Part shown: one piece after another, positions 8,398 through 14,154 of the stretch
Position numbering within the stretch: position 1 is the stretch's first letter
Layout: each line of letters starts with the position of its first letter
DNA from: a virus
Virus record (IMG/VR): IMGVR_UViG_3300027721_000066
Span: 1-26,390 of that record
Strand: one strand, 5' to 3'
DNA: 26,390 bases
The notes under the pieces: generated by a model
Seen by the model: only the letters and a program-made list of their open reading frames with translations
Told to the model about the DNA's origin: nothing
Database searches by the model: none
Program-made: the position numbers and the translations under genes

Positions 8398-9103
8398 TGG
8401 CTTGTTCTCCGTTTAGTTTCGTATTCATTAGGCTTTTGTATAGTAAAATATGTTTATCTCTATCATAATTAGCTAATATATTACAATAGTTACATAGTGT
8501 AATACAATTATCCAATCTACAATTCTTTTTATCATAATCTATATGATGTATAGCTAATCCACGATTATGTACTTTATGACTTAATAATCTTGTAATTCCA
8601 CAGTTTTGACACTGATGGTGGTCTCTTTCAAATATCATAGCTCTAAATTCTTTATCTTTGAATATCCTACAATATGGATTTTTACTTAAGCCACCTAACC
8701 AAGAAGGATTTTTAGGACCACATTGTAATGACATTATTTCAGGTTGTAGACAACCACAACTTCTGGTATTACCAGTTACTAAACTTAATGAGGGTATTGT
8801 CTTCTCATTACCACATTCGCATTTACATAACCATAAGGCTGCTCTGTGCTTATTCTTTCCTACCCGCCGCAAAACCGTCAATCTACCATAAATATTATTA
8901 GTAAGATCAGTACTATGTATGTTCCTAACTCTTGAGCAACCACATGTTGTAGAATTGCCTGATCTCAAGGACACACCACTCACTGGAACTTCCTTACCAC
9001 AGACGCATCTACATAACCAATGAACTTCACCTCTGTTATTCGTGTGGTCTCTTTCTATAACTGTTAGATCACCATACACATTACCTAATTCGTTTTTTAT
9101 CAT
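8390..9103 (-). CDS. HNH homing endonuclease with two zinc-finger repeats
   Basis: The protein has 237 residues. Two N-terminal repeats of the pattern YGxLTVxxR ... WxCxCxCG ... SxxxGxxxxCGC lie at about residues 9-60 and 70-120; each carries four cysteines, a DNA-binding module seen in many phage homing endonucleases. The HNH nuclease follows: CQNCG, then LAIHHIDYDKKNC with the double His, and LCNYCN, so both zinc-binding Cys pairs and the catalytic His are intact. It is inserted immediately upstream of the small terminase gene and overlaps it by 8 bases. It is free-standing; no intron core is evident around it. The upstream ribosome binding site is weak. Confidence 0.85.
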   Translation of the reverse strand: MIKNELGNVYGDLTVIERDHTNNRGEVHWLCRCVCGKEVPVSGVSLRSGNSTTCGCSRVRNIHSTDLTNNIYGRLTVLRRVGKNKHRAALWLCKCECGNEKTIPSLSLVTGNTRSCGCLQPEIMSLQCGPKNPSWLGGLSKNPYCRIFKDKEFRAMIFERDHHQCQNCGITRLLSHKVHNRGLAIHHIDYDKKNCRLDNCITLCNYCNILANYDRDKHILLYKSLMNTKLNGEQASA

Positions 9104-9122
9104 AAATAAAATACCTAATCCT

Positions 9123-9323
9123 TTATGGAATGTATTTGAATATTGGATGTTCCCTGTCCGGATTGTCCGGTTTGGGCGTTAGTAAATCTTTTATGTCATC
9201 CTTTGGTTCTTCTTCTATTACTATTTGTTTTCTTATTACTCTATTTCTTATTGGCAACTTCTTTAGATCCTGTTGTCGTTGTTTTACCCGCGCTGAAATC
9301 TTTTGTTTTTCCAATGGGTTCAT
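9123..9323 (-). CDS. Small charged protein, unknown
   Basis: The protein has 66 residues, highly charged, with a basic first half (KISARVKQRQQDLKKLPIRNR) and an acidic, proline-rich second half. It starts four bases after the stop of the upstream fibre-like gene, so coupling is likely; the only nearby ribosome-binding-like element is GGCGG. Its position just before the packaging genes suggests a packaging or regulatory accessory, but no family is recognised. Confidence 0.5.
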   Translation of the reverse strand: MNPLEKQKISARVKQRQQDLKKLPIRNRVIRKQIVIEEEPKDDIKDLLTPKPDNPDREHPIFKYIP

Positions 9324-9327
9324 TAGT

Positions 9328-9786
9328 TTATCCGCCTGTCGTGTAATACAACTCTATGTTTGTGACATTGAACGATCCGCCGTCCAGGTAGAGGCGACCC
9401 CAGGTGTCTGTCAGTTCAAACGACAGTTCAGTACCCGAGGTGTAGGAACCAGAAGATACATAAGTTATTGAACCATCATTGTTTCTCAATGACATATTCA
9501 ATGGTGAAGCTCCTGTGAATGTTATACGAATAGCTGAAACATCAGCAGGTGGTTCTTCTATGTCCTGTAATAGCACCTCCCAACCATTTGATCCCCAATG
9601 GTCTGTATACCACCATCCACTAATGGCTGACCAAGCATAGTTGTCAAACCAAGGATGCCAATCAGGACCAGGAGGGGCATTAGGCATAGTCACACCATTG
9701 ATTGTGTCTATGTTTGCTTTAGCCACTGTGTTTACTGTGTCTATGTTAGCAGCAGCAACTGATTTTATACTTTCGATATCTGACAA
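9328..9786 (-). CDS. Tail fibre-like or virion appendage protein, possibly N-terminally incomplete
   Basis: The protein has 152 residues if the TTG at 9786 is the start. The opening has two near-identical units, SVAAANIDTVNTVAKANIDT, like the short tandem adaptor units in phage tail appendage proteins. From about residue 35 it is rich in Trp, Gly and aromatics (WHPWFDNYAWSAISGWWYTDHWG) and then beta-rich, consistent with a carbohydrate-binding or galactose-binding-like sandwich. The TTG has no good ribosome binding site. The same frame stays open upstream to a TAG at 9916-9918, and another frame there reads like fibre sequence, so the gene may have lost its true 5' end. Confidence 0.6.
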   Translation of the reverse strand: MSDIESIKSVAAANIDTVNTVAKANIDTINGVTMPNAPPGPDWHPWFDNYAWSAISGWWYTDHWGSNGWEVLLQDIEEPPADVSAIRITFTGASPLNMSLRNNDGSITYVSSGSYTSGTELSFELTDTWGRLYLDGGSFNVTNIELYYTTGG

Positions 9787-10012
9787 CTTTTTACCCCGCC
9801 GGTGATTTTGTTTGAGGCTGGCGTTGTGGCACCAGCCCCTGATTGTATCGCAATAGAAATCTGGAGGAGCTACCAGGATTGCCCAGATCCCGATAGCGTG
9901 TTCGGGGGTGGCTGGCTAGAACCGCCCCCTGTGTTAAGGAGATAAACTTATATGACTGATCGTTTGAGGGTGACCAATCCCCAAGCGTGCGAAAAAATAA
10001 GGTGTTCCCTAC
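9787..10012. other. Hairpin-rich, GC-richer stretch with possible gene remnants
   Basis: This 226-base stretch is about 52% G+C over its first 180 bases. It contains four consecutive stem-loops: GGCTGGCG/CACCAGCC (9817-9838), ATCTGG/CCAGAT (9859-9888), GGGGGTGG/CCGCCCCC (9904-9929) and TTGAGGG/CCCCAA (9963-9984). On the plus strand an open frame from GTG 9802 to TAA 9945 (47 codons) is followed by AAGGAG and ATG 9952 to TAA 10020 (22 codons). On the minus strand, a frame containing SIAIQSGAGATTPASNKITG reads like fibre protein but is broken by a TAG. It may be a structured RNA, or a decayed gene end. Confidence 0.4.
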
Positions 10013-10483
10013 CTATATAAGGTTAAATAATGTTTTGTATAAATTCTTTTTGGCTTTGTCTAATAACATATGATGTTGTTTATCTCTACATAATGTAAGT
10101 ATATCTATAAAGTTACTGGATCTACTTCCCCAGTGATGAACTTGCTCTCCCTTTGTAAGTTTTCTACCAATACTTTTTTCTACCATAGCTACATGTAATC
10201 TCTGTTGAAAGCTTGGCTCACCACAGACAGGATTAGGTATTATTACAGATACATACCCATTTTTTGTACTGACAGTGCCACATTTAGATAGATCTGTATT
10301 AATAAGTATTTCTATAGGGGCTCCACATTTATGTATTTTACGGACACCTTCAGAGATTTTTTGTTTAGTTTCAGTAGTGTGGGTGGTTCCTAATCTACTT
10401 TCCTTTATCTTGTTCCTGGATTTTTTTGAAAGTCTGTGTCCTTTAGGTCTACCTATTCCTAATCTTTCACTATACCTATTCAT
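10013..10483 (-). CDS. NUMOD3/HNH homing endonuclease
   Basis: The protein has 156 residues and starts at ATG after AAGGAG. The N-terminal ~50 residues are basic with NUMOD3-like helices (GIGRPKGHRLSKKSRNKIKES, then TTHTTETKQKISEGVRK), a DNA-minor-groove-binding module. The C-terminal half has LHVAMVEKSIGRKLTKGEQV followed by HHWGSRSSN and RDKQHHMLL, the HNH pattern of the phage family without structural zinc cysteines. It is the first gene of the minus-strand block, directly behind a conserved promoter, and lies next to the hairpin-rich region. It is probably a selfish endonuclease. Confidence 0.8.
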   Translation of the reverse strand: MNRYSERLGIGRPKGHRLSKKSRNKIKESRLGTTHTTETKQKISEGVRKIHKCGAPIEILINTDLSKCGTVSTKNGYVSVIIPNPVCGEPSFQQRLHVAMVEKSIGRKLTKGEQVHHWGSRSSNFIDILTLCRDKQHHMLLDKAKKNLYKTLFNLI

Positions 10484-10527
10484 TATTATTTCTCCTTATG
10501 CCTTATGTATTTTGTACCATATAGTAT

Positions 10528-10556
10528 ATTATAGAATAGATAGGGTGAAATACTAG
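10528..10556 (-). promoter_or_regulatory. Promoter of the CTAGTA-17-TATAAT class, driving the minus-strand block
   Basis: On the minus strand CTAGTA (10556-10551), 17 bases, TATAAT (10533-10528). It shares the box pair and exact spacing with the sites at 10707 and 16096, plus TATTC before the -10 box. Transcription would start near 10520, about 40 bases before the HNH gene, and could read into the packaging and head genes. Confidence 0.75.
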
Positions 10557-10560
10557 GCAA

Positions 10561-10680
10561 AATCAACAATGTCAAGTAGTTGATTGAAATTACTTGGAAG
10601 CAATTGTAGACTAAGCTAACCAACCATATAGATTAGATGAAGGTAGGTGGGGATACGATCCTTGCCTACCTTTTTTATTA
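10561..10680 (+). ncRNA. Candidate small RNA ending at an orphan terminator
   Basis: Between the two divergent promoters lies a stem AATCAAC/GTTGATT (10561-10585) followed, 56 bases on, by a textbook plus-strand terminator. No plus-strand gene lies upstream in this window, so the terminator would end either a short RNA from this gap or antisense transcription. No convincing plus-strand promoter is visible just upstream, which limits confidence. Confidence 0.35.
10642..10677 (+). terminator. Rho-independent terminator in the divergent control region
   Basis: GGTAGG-tgg-GGAT, loop ACG, ATCC-ttg-CCTACC, then TTTTTTATTAT. The stem has ten pairs around a small internal loop and the U-run is only on the plus-strand side. 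It insulates the early promoter at 10707 from transcription coming from the left. Confidence 0.85.
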
Positions 10681-10706
10681 TAATAGCAGTTAGTTTGATT
10701 ATTATT

Positions 10707-10735
10707 CTAGTAAATCACGAAATGTATTCTATAAT
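10707..10735 (+). promoter_or_regulatory. Promoter of the CTAGTA-17-TATAAT class, driving the early plus-strand block
   Basis: CTAGTA at 10707-10712 and TATAAT at 10730-10735 with a 17-base spacer ending GTATTC. It is preceded by ATTATT, as is the related site at 16096. Transcription would start near 10742, about 50 bases before the first small gene. Downstream lies CTATTATCTAAC, repeated at 11854. Confidence 0.8.
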
Positions 10736-10792
10736 ACTATTATCTAACTACGCACCTTGGTGTGTAACCAAAACAGAGTGAGGTAACAGAAA

Positions 10793-10966
10793 ATGGCAGA
10801 CTACATAGAACCAGGATACAAAATAGTAATAAATGACTACGGGATAAAACAATACCAAATCACCCTTCATTTTGATGTTGATTTCGAGGGAGATAATGGA
10901 ACTCGTAAGACCTTGGAAGAAGATTTGAGAGATGTGTGGAATGAGATTACAGATAGGGAGGTATAG
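10793..10966 (+). CDS. 57-residue early protein, unknown
   Basis: First gene of the plus-strand block, ATG with GAGTGAGG upstream. The 57 residues are acidic, beginning MADYIEPGYKIVINDYG, with alternating hydrophobic residues (YQITLHFDVDF) suggestive of a small beta sheet followed by a helix (LEEDLRDVWNEI). It ends TAG four bases before the next ATG. As a leader early gene it could be a host-takeover or regulatory peptide, but no family is recognised. Confidence 0.65.
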   Translation: MADYIEPGYKIVINDYGIKQYQITLHFDVDFEGDNGTRKTLEEDLRDVWNEITDREV

Positions 10967-10970
10967 AAAA

Positions 10971-11132
10971 ATGGATACTATAACCACGAAAATGTTGGAA
11001 AAAGATACACGATTACACACAGAGTATGACAATAAGTGGGAAAACAGAAAATGTATGTTGTGTAAGAACCCTGATGGTTTATTCATAAAATGTAAGGATT
11101 GTGAATACTATACGGAAGAAAGGTGGGTATAA
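10971..11132 (+). CDS. Zinc-knuckle miniprotein
   Basis: The protein has 53 residues. The ATG at 10971 is chosen because GGGAGG precedes it by 9 bases and it follows the previous stop by four; an upstream in-frame ATG at 10932 would overlap that gene. The second half carries CMLC and, 14 residues on, CKDC, a four-cysteine metal site with knuckle spacing. The first half is a charged helix. Likely a small zinc-binding DNA/RNA or protein-binding factor of the early operon. Confidence 0.65.
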   Translation: MDTITTKMLEKDTRLHTEYDNKWENRKCMLCKNPDGLFIKCKDCEYYTEERWV

Positions 11133-11136
11133 AAAA

Positions 11137-11346
11137 ATGGAAGAGAGAGACCCTATTAGGTGTGAGTATTGCGGACAAGAAGATTGTTGGTATAGTACTG
11201 GAGAGTATGAGTATTGTGAAAAGTGTGGAACGCAATCCGTTGATGGGTCAGTTGTGATAGATGGTGAAGCGGTTGGTGTGAAGATAGAGAATGGTAAGAA
11301 TGTCTATTACAGGATTTATCTTGATGACTTGACTGATAGAGATTAG
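11137..11346 (+). CDS. Zinc-ribbon miniprotein
   Basis: The protein has 69 residues, starting at ATG 11137 with AAAGGTGGG upstream, four bases after the previous stop. CEYCG and CEKCG, separated by 13 residues, form a zinc ribbon at about residues 9-27, followed by a beta-rich C-terminal half (DGSVVIDGEAVGVKIENGKN). It is the second consecutive four-cysteine miniprotein. Function is unknown; nucleic-acid or polymerase binding is plausible for such a fold. Confidence 0.65.
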   Translation: MEERDPIRCEYCGQEDCWYSTGEYEYCEKCGTQSVDGSVVIDGEAVGVKIENGKNVYYRIYLDDLTDRD

Positions 11347-11374
11347 GGGGTAGGGTTCCTTTGGTCTCACCCCC
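11346..11374 (+). other. GC hairpin after the zinc-ribbon gene
   Basis: GGGGGT and ACCCCC close a 17-base loop right at the stop of the zinc-ribbon gene. No T-run follows, so it is more likely an mRNA 3' end stabiliser or weak attenuator than a full terminator. Confidence 0.4.
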
Positions 11375-11409
11375 GCGAAAATAAAACTAGATAAGGTAGG
11401 TAAACGAAA

Positions 11410-11628
11410 ATGGAGAATCTGACAAAAAAACAACAAGACAAACTAAACGAGTGTTGGAAACTGGAAAGACAAGTGAACATCATCAAACAGAAAATCATCA
11501 ACCTAAAAAAACAATGGTCCCAGGATGAACGGAAAAGATACAACATCGTAGTATGGAAACAATTTGAGAAGTTGAAAGAAAAAGGTGGAGAAACTCTTGT
11601 ATTATTGTCAAGAAGTGCAATACACTAA
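11410..11628 (+). CDS. Small basic coiled-coil protein
   Basis: The protein has 72 residues, ATG behind AAGGTAGG. It is strongly basic and helical throughout (KQQDKLNECWKLERQVNI, then KIINLKKQWSQDERKRY), with heptad-like leucine/isoleucine spacing. It lies in the early block between two small genes. It may bind nucleic acid or act as an adaptor; no family is recognised. Confidence 0.55.
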   Translation: MENLTKKQQDKLNECWKLERQVNIIKQKIINLKKQWSQDERKRYNIVVWKQFEKLKEKGGETLVLLSRSAIH

Positions 11629-11644
11629 CGGGAGGTATAAATCA

Positions 11645-11806
11645 ATGACTATAACACAAAGAATTGCGAAACTGCAAAAGACCTTGAGAGAAATAAAATC
11701 TGAACTGGATGATTATAGAGTTCTATTCTCTATTCCAGGTAAGAGAAGTGTTAGAATGAAGAATGGTAGTGTCTATAAGGTTAGTGTAGAGAGAATTATT
11801 AGGTAG
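11645..11806 (+). CDS. Small helical early protein
   Basis: The protein has 53 residues. ATG 11645 is preferred because CGGGAGG lies 8 bases upstream; a longer in-frame ATG at 11585 would overlap the previous gene and lacks a site. It begins MTITQRIAKLQKTLREIKSE, a coiled-coil helix, followed by a short beta hairpin (RMKNGSVYKVSVER). Unknown function. Confidence 0.6.
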   Translation: MTITQRIAKLQKTLREIKSELDDYRVLFSIPGKRSVRMKNGSVYKVSVERIIR

Positions 11807-11807
11807 G

Positions 11808-11848
11808 TTGTTACGGGGGTTGTGGTGTTTTTACCCGACCCCCAACAA
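11808..11848 (+). terminator. Bipartite hairpin ending the small-gene cluster
   Basis: TTGTT-ac-GGGGGT pairs with ACCCCC-AACAA around a 17-base loop containing TTTTT. It directly follows the 53-residue gene and directly precedes the CTATTATCTAAC element, so it probably separates two transcription units although no T-run follows the stem. Confidence 0.5.
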
Positions 11849-11853
11849 TGTAT

Positions 11854-11865
11854 CTATTATCTAAC
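11854..11865 (+). promoter_or_regulatory. Possible promoter: repeat of the element downstream of the early promoter
   Basis: CTATTATCTAAC is identical to 10737-10748, just after the early promoter -10 box, and TATTAT could serve as a -10. The CTAGTA box is missing at the expected distance. A hairpin GGGGTTA/TAACTCC (11882-11901) lies between this element and the ribosome binding site of the HNH gene. Confidence 0.35.
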
Positions 11866-11921
11866 CATTACTACAGATAGAGGGGTTAGTATTTTAACTC
11901 CTACCGAAAGGAGGCAAGAAA

Positions 11922-12641
11922 ATGCAGTTGAATGAAAACAGATTGGTGTATGTTGGGGACAACATTTACAGAGAAGACAAATCCAACGGACAAAGGAGAT
12001 ACTATCTGAAATCCAAATGTAAGAAATGTAATAAGGAGTTTTTTACGGACAGATACAAGCAATCTTACTTTTGCTCTCAGCAGTGCGCCGGTGTCCAGAG
12101 AGGGCGACCCTTCAACTACAAAGTATCTGACGACGAGAAAAAAAGGATTTCAGAAACAATGACCGGCACCACCAGACCTGACGAAGTCAAGGATAAAATA
12201 AGGAGGGGGGTAGCAGAGGGTAGGGTAGCGGTAATAAATCGAGCCAGGGACCATTTAGGTGGGTTATTGGGTAGGTTTGGACCAGATCACCCTGCCTATA
12301 AACACGGATTGTTAGGTGCGGTATGGTTGAGGTGGTATAACATAAAGACCAGGTGCTACGATCCTGCTGACCCCGCCTACAAATACTATGGTGAGAAAGG
12401 TATAAAAGTTTGCGACGGGTGGATGGATTACCAGAACTTTTTGAAATGGTGTATAGACAACGGATACAAAAAAGGACTTCACATACACAGAATAGACGAT
12501 AAAGGGGACTACGGACCAGACAACTGCGTGTTGATTGACCCGTCGGAACATTTGAAAGGACATTGGGCTACTACAAGGAGACATAACAATGACACTACAA
12601 CAGCATCAGGAATTGACCAAAATTTACAACAGGAGTTATAG
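11922..12641 (+). CDS. HNH-type homing endonuclease with N-terminal zinc finger
   Basis: The protein has 239 residues and starts at ATG after GAAAGGAGG. Residues ~30-57 form a zinc finger (CKKC ... FCSQQC). A NUMOD3-like helix with TGTTRPDEVKDKIRRG follows at ~80-97. The nuclease part at ~130-205 carries WYNIKTRCYDPADPAYKYYG, KVCDGW and IHRIDDKGDYGPDNCVLI, the signature of a widespread phage HNH-like family in which HRID...G.Y.P.NC holds the active site. It lies inside the early block, free-standing, and its 3' end overlaps the next small gene by 53 bases. Confidence 0.8.
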   Translation: MQLNENRLVYVGDNIYREDKSNGQRRYYLKSKCKKCNKEFFTDRYKQSYFCSQQCAGVQRGRPFNYKVSDDEKKRISETMTGTTRPDEVKDKIRRGVAEGRVAVINRARDHLGGLLGRFGPDHPAYKHGLLGAVWLRWYNIKTRCYDPADPAYKYYGEKGIKVCDGWMDYQNFLKWCIDNGYKKGLHIHRIDDKGDYGPDNCVLIDPSEHLKGHWATTRRHNNDTTTASGIDQNLQQEL

Positions 12642-12762
12642 GAAGTATCTGCGGAGAATGTCCTCTTTCAATGCTGATTTGGCAGCGACAAAGATTATTT
12701 ACAAGGTGATAGGAAAAAGGAGGGAGAGAAACTGTGAATGCAGAACAACAAATATGGGGTGA
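12589..12762 (+). CDS. 57-residue basic protein overlapping two neighbours
   Basis: ATG 12589 has a strong AAGGAG eight bases upstream, inside the HNH gene. The 57-residue product (MTLQQHQELTKIYNRSYRKY at the start) is basic and helical. It overlaps the HNH gene by 53 bases and the next gene by 29 bases, in different frames. A ribosome binding site this good and this tight packing support translation; it could be a small DNA-binding or replication accessory protein. Confidence 0.5.
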   Translation: MTLQQHQELTKIYNRSYRKYLRRMSSFNADLAATKIIYKVIGKRRERNCECRTTNMG

Positions 12763-13231
12763 AATTTACAGAATAGTTGCGGAAACCCGTTCAGAAGAAC
12801 CTAAAATGAAAAAAACTATCTACACAAACAATCTGTTTATCAGTCAGGTAAAGGGAGGTATTTTGAGTATGGATTGTGAAAGTTTGAAGAACCCAACACT
12901 CTTGTTGTTGTATCTACTACAACACAAACCATTCGATGGTAAGGGTGATAAACACCACACCTGGACTTATTGGTATAAGAAAAGAAAGTTGATTATCGCA
13001 AGTGTAGGTATTGAGAAAATGTCATTGGACTTGGGAGTGAGTGAAAGAACAACAAGACGATGGGTAAAACAACTATCGCAAGACGGATTGATTATTACCC
13101 TCAAATCTGGATTGGAAAACCTCTATGTGTTAGGTATTGTGGAGGGTAGGAATGAAAGGTTTTTGTATTGCGGTGAGGTCAAACCGGATGAAGTAAAAAG
13201 GGTAATAGGGGTCAAGGTTGACCCTTCATAG
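12734..13231 (+). CDS. Winged-helix DNA-binding protein, candidate replication initiator or regulator (GTG start)
   Basis: The protein has 165 residues and starts at GTG 12734, seven bases after GGAGGGAG. Residues ~55-140 contain a winged helix: NPTLLLLYLLQHKPF, then MSLDLGVSERTTRRWVKQLSQDGLIITLKSG with the recognition helix at SERTTRRWVKQL and the wing after it. Such domains occur at the N-terminus of phage replication proteins (DnaD/RepA-like) and in regulators. The gene overlaps a palindrome and is followed at once by two direct repeats and three 15-base iterons, which favours a replication-initiation role, but a repressor role is possible. Confidence 0.7.
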   Translation: MNAEQQIWGEIYRIVAETRSEEPKMKKTIYTNNLFISQVKGGILSMDCESLKNPTLLLLYLLQHKPFDGKGDKHHTWTYWYKKRKLIIASVGIEKMSLDLGVSERTTRRWVKQLSQDGLIITLKSGLENLYVLGIVEGRNERFLYCGEVKPDEVKRVIGVKVDPS

Positions 13232-13321
13232 GGGACAACATCAACCTTCATTAGGGGACAACTATGACCTATCGTAACATAGATTATTATTACATAGATT
13301 ATATAGACATAGATTATATAT
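13209..13321. repeat. Palindrome, direct repeats and 15-base iterons: candidate origin or operator
   Basis: Three kinds of repeat follow one another. GGGTCAA-GG-TTGACCC is a perfect palindrome at 13209-13224. Two tandem ~21-base copies of CCTTCAT(T)AGGGGACAAC follow at 13219-13239 and 13241-13262. ACATAGATTA then occurs three times at 13277, 13292 and 13307, exactly 15 bases apart, in A/T-rich DNA. Such iterons next to a winged-helix gene resemble phage and plasmid replication origins. The stretch 13232-13520 holds no gene. Confidence 0.6.
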
Positions 13322-13391
13322 GTGTGAGGTCAAAAAAGTGTTCCACTTTTATTGACACTCCCACCCTTCCATCCTTGCGGATGGTAAGACG

Positions 13392-13430
13392 CAATTACAG
13401 ATAAGATTGATAGGGGAACTATTGTAATTG
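13392..13430. repeat. Inverted repeat in the gene-free region
   Basis: CAATTACA (13392-13399) and TGTAATTG (13423-13430) are exact inverted copies around a 23-base loop. Upstream are two further stems: AAAAGTG/CACTTTT (about 13333-13351) and CCATCC/GGATGG (13370-13385). GCGTAGC repeats lie at about 13439-13454. The cluster adds to the origin-like look of this region. Confidence 0.45.
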
Positions 13431-13520
13431 GAAAAAGAGCGTAGCGTAGCGAGCGACATTTGATTACACCAAACCGTTTTACTCACAGCTAATTTTTTTT
13501 TGAAAGGGAGGATAAGGATT

Positions 13521-13676
13521 ATGATAAAATACCGTATGGAAGTTGATCTGTATGAGTTCAATGAGCTGGAACCGGAGATCCAGGATAAGGTGAAGAAGGA
13601 TTGGGGAGATGATTTTGAATACCAGCACCGGCAATTTTATTACTTCAGGTGCGGGAATGTTTGTATGAGTAAGTAG
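13521..13676 (+). CDS. 51-residue early protein, unknown
   Basis: ATG 13521 follows AAAGGGAGG by 9 bases. The 51-residue product has MEVDLYEFNELEPEIQDKVK near the start; the pattern Y-x-F-x-E-L-x-x-x-x-Q-x-K resembles the opening of a widespread group of uncharacterised phage proteins (YTFDELSEEAKEKA type), followed by a short aromatic-rich end (YFRCGNVC). It is followed after 14 bases by the next small gene. Confidence 0.55.
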   Translation: MIKYRMEVDLYEFNELEPEIQDKVKKDWGDDFEYQHRQFYYFRCGNVCMSK

Positions 13677-13690
13677 CAGGAGAAATAGGA

Positions 13691-13846
13691 ATGAAAGAGA
13701 ACGATGTTATTGAAGCAGAGATCACAGCAATTACTGATCTAATAGTGGATGTGATGATACTAAAAGGATCGGCTCCTATGCTAATGAAAAGGAAGGATGT
13801 AAGGATATACCACCGGGGAGAGATCGTAGATCCTGGGGTCAAATAG
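13691..13846 (+). CDS. 51-residue early protein, unknown
   Basis: ATG 13691 lies downstream of CAGGAG. The 51 residues begin MKENDVIEAEITAITDLIVD, an amphipathic helix, followed by a basic beta-like stretch (KRKDVRIYHRGEIVDPG). It ends in TAG 40 bases before the next gene. No family is recognised. Confidence 0.5.
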   Translation: MKENDVIEAEITAITDLIVDVMILKGSAPMLMKRKDVRIYHRGEIVDPGVK

Positions 13847-13886
13847 ACACATTGTGGTTGAAATTTAAAGGAGGTTGGGATGAGAA

Positions 13887-14087
13887 ATGGACAAACAAGA
13901 AAAGGAACTATTGAAACAAACATTGGAGAAGGAATTTTTTGAGGGGGTAGTAAATCCGGTGCTAGACTTTGTAGAGGTGGCAGTTAACCCGGTCAATTAC
14001 CCGAAGATAAGGGCGCGGGTATTGAGAAGATGTAATGATTATGTACGGGCGATGAATAAATTTCTGGATGAAATAGCGAAGGATTAG
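13887..14087 (+). CDS. Small helical protein, last gene of the early block
   Basis: The protein has 66 residues, helical, with LKQTLEKEFFEGVVNPVLDF and a basic RARVLRRCNDYVRAMNKF segment. The start is uncertain: GGAGG is 11 bases from this ATG, but only 5 bases from an out-of-frame ATG at 13880 that would give a 20-residue peptide, so initiation may be shared or reduced. It ends inside a hairpin that faces the integrase gene. Confidence 0.5.
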   Translation: MDKQEKELLKQTLEKEFFEGVVNPVLDFVEVAVNPVNYPKIRARVLRRCNDYVRAMNKFLDEIAKD

Positions 14088-14112
14088 GATAATAAAGATC
14101 CCTAATTTATAG
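14083..14112 (+). terminator. Terminator-like hairpin at the end of the early block
   Basis: ATTAGG (14083-14088) pairs with CCTAAT (14101-14106), followed by TTAT. It overlaps the stop of the 66-residue gene and lies between convergent genes. The stem is short, so it is a moderate candidate. Confidence 0.45.
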
Positions 14113-14154
14113 GATACTATGTCTTCTTTGGAGCAATTAGAGGCATTCTGGAAT

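Noticed and set aside
9130-9471. Plus-strand open frames over the small charged gene and the fibre-like gene
   Set aside because: They lie opposite better-supported minus-strand genes, have no ribosome binding sites and encode low-complexity hydrophobic shadows.
9841-9930. TAG as a recoded sense codon in the broken fibre-like frame
   Set aside because: TAG clearly ends the large terminase, the small terminase-like gene and several early genes with the next start right behind, so the standard bacterial code applies.
10013-10483. Group I intron around the NUMOD3-HNH gene
   Set aside because: No recognisable P3-P7 core or split exon was found; the gene directly follows a promoter and its own ribosome binding site.
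4090-10516. A 13-base match TATGTATTTTGTA at 4090-4102 and 10504-10516, both upstream of minus-strand genes
   Set aside because: A/T-rich matches of this length are expected by chance, and nothing else nearby is shared.
13277-13316. CRISPR-like array at the ACATAGATTA repeats
   Set aside because: Repeats are 10 bases with 5-base gaps, far too short for repeats and spacers, and no cas gene is present.
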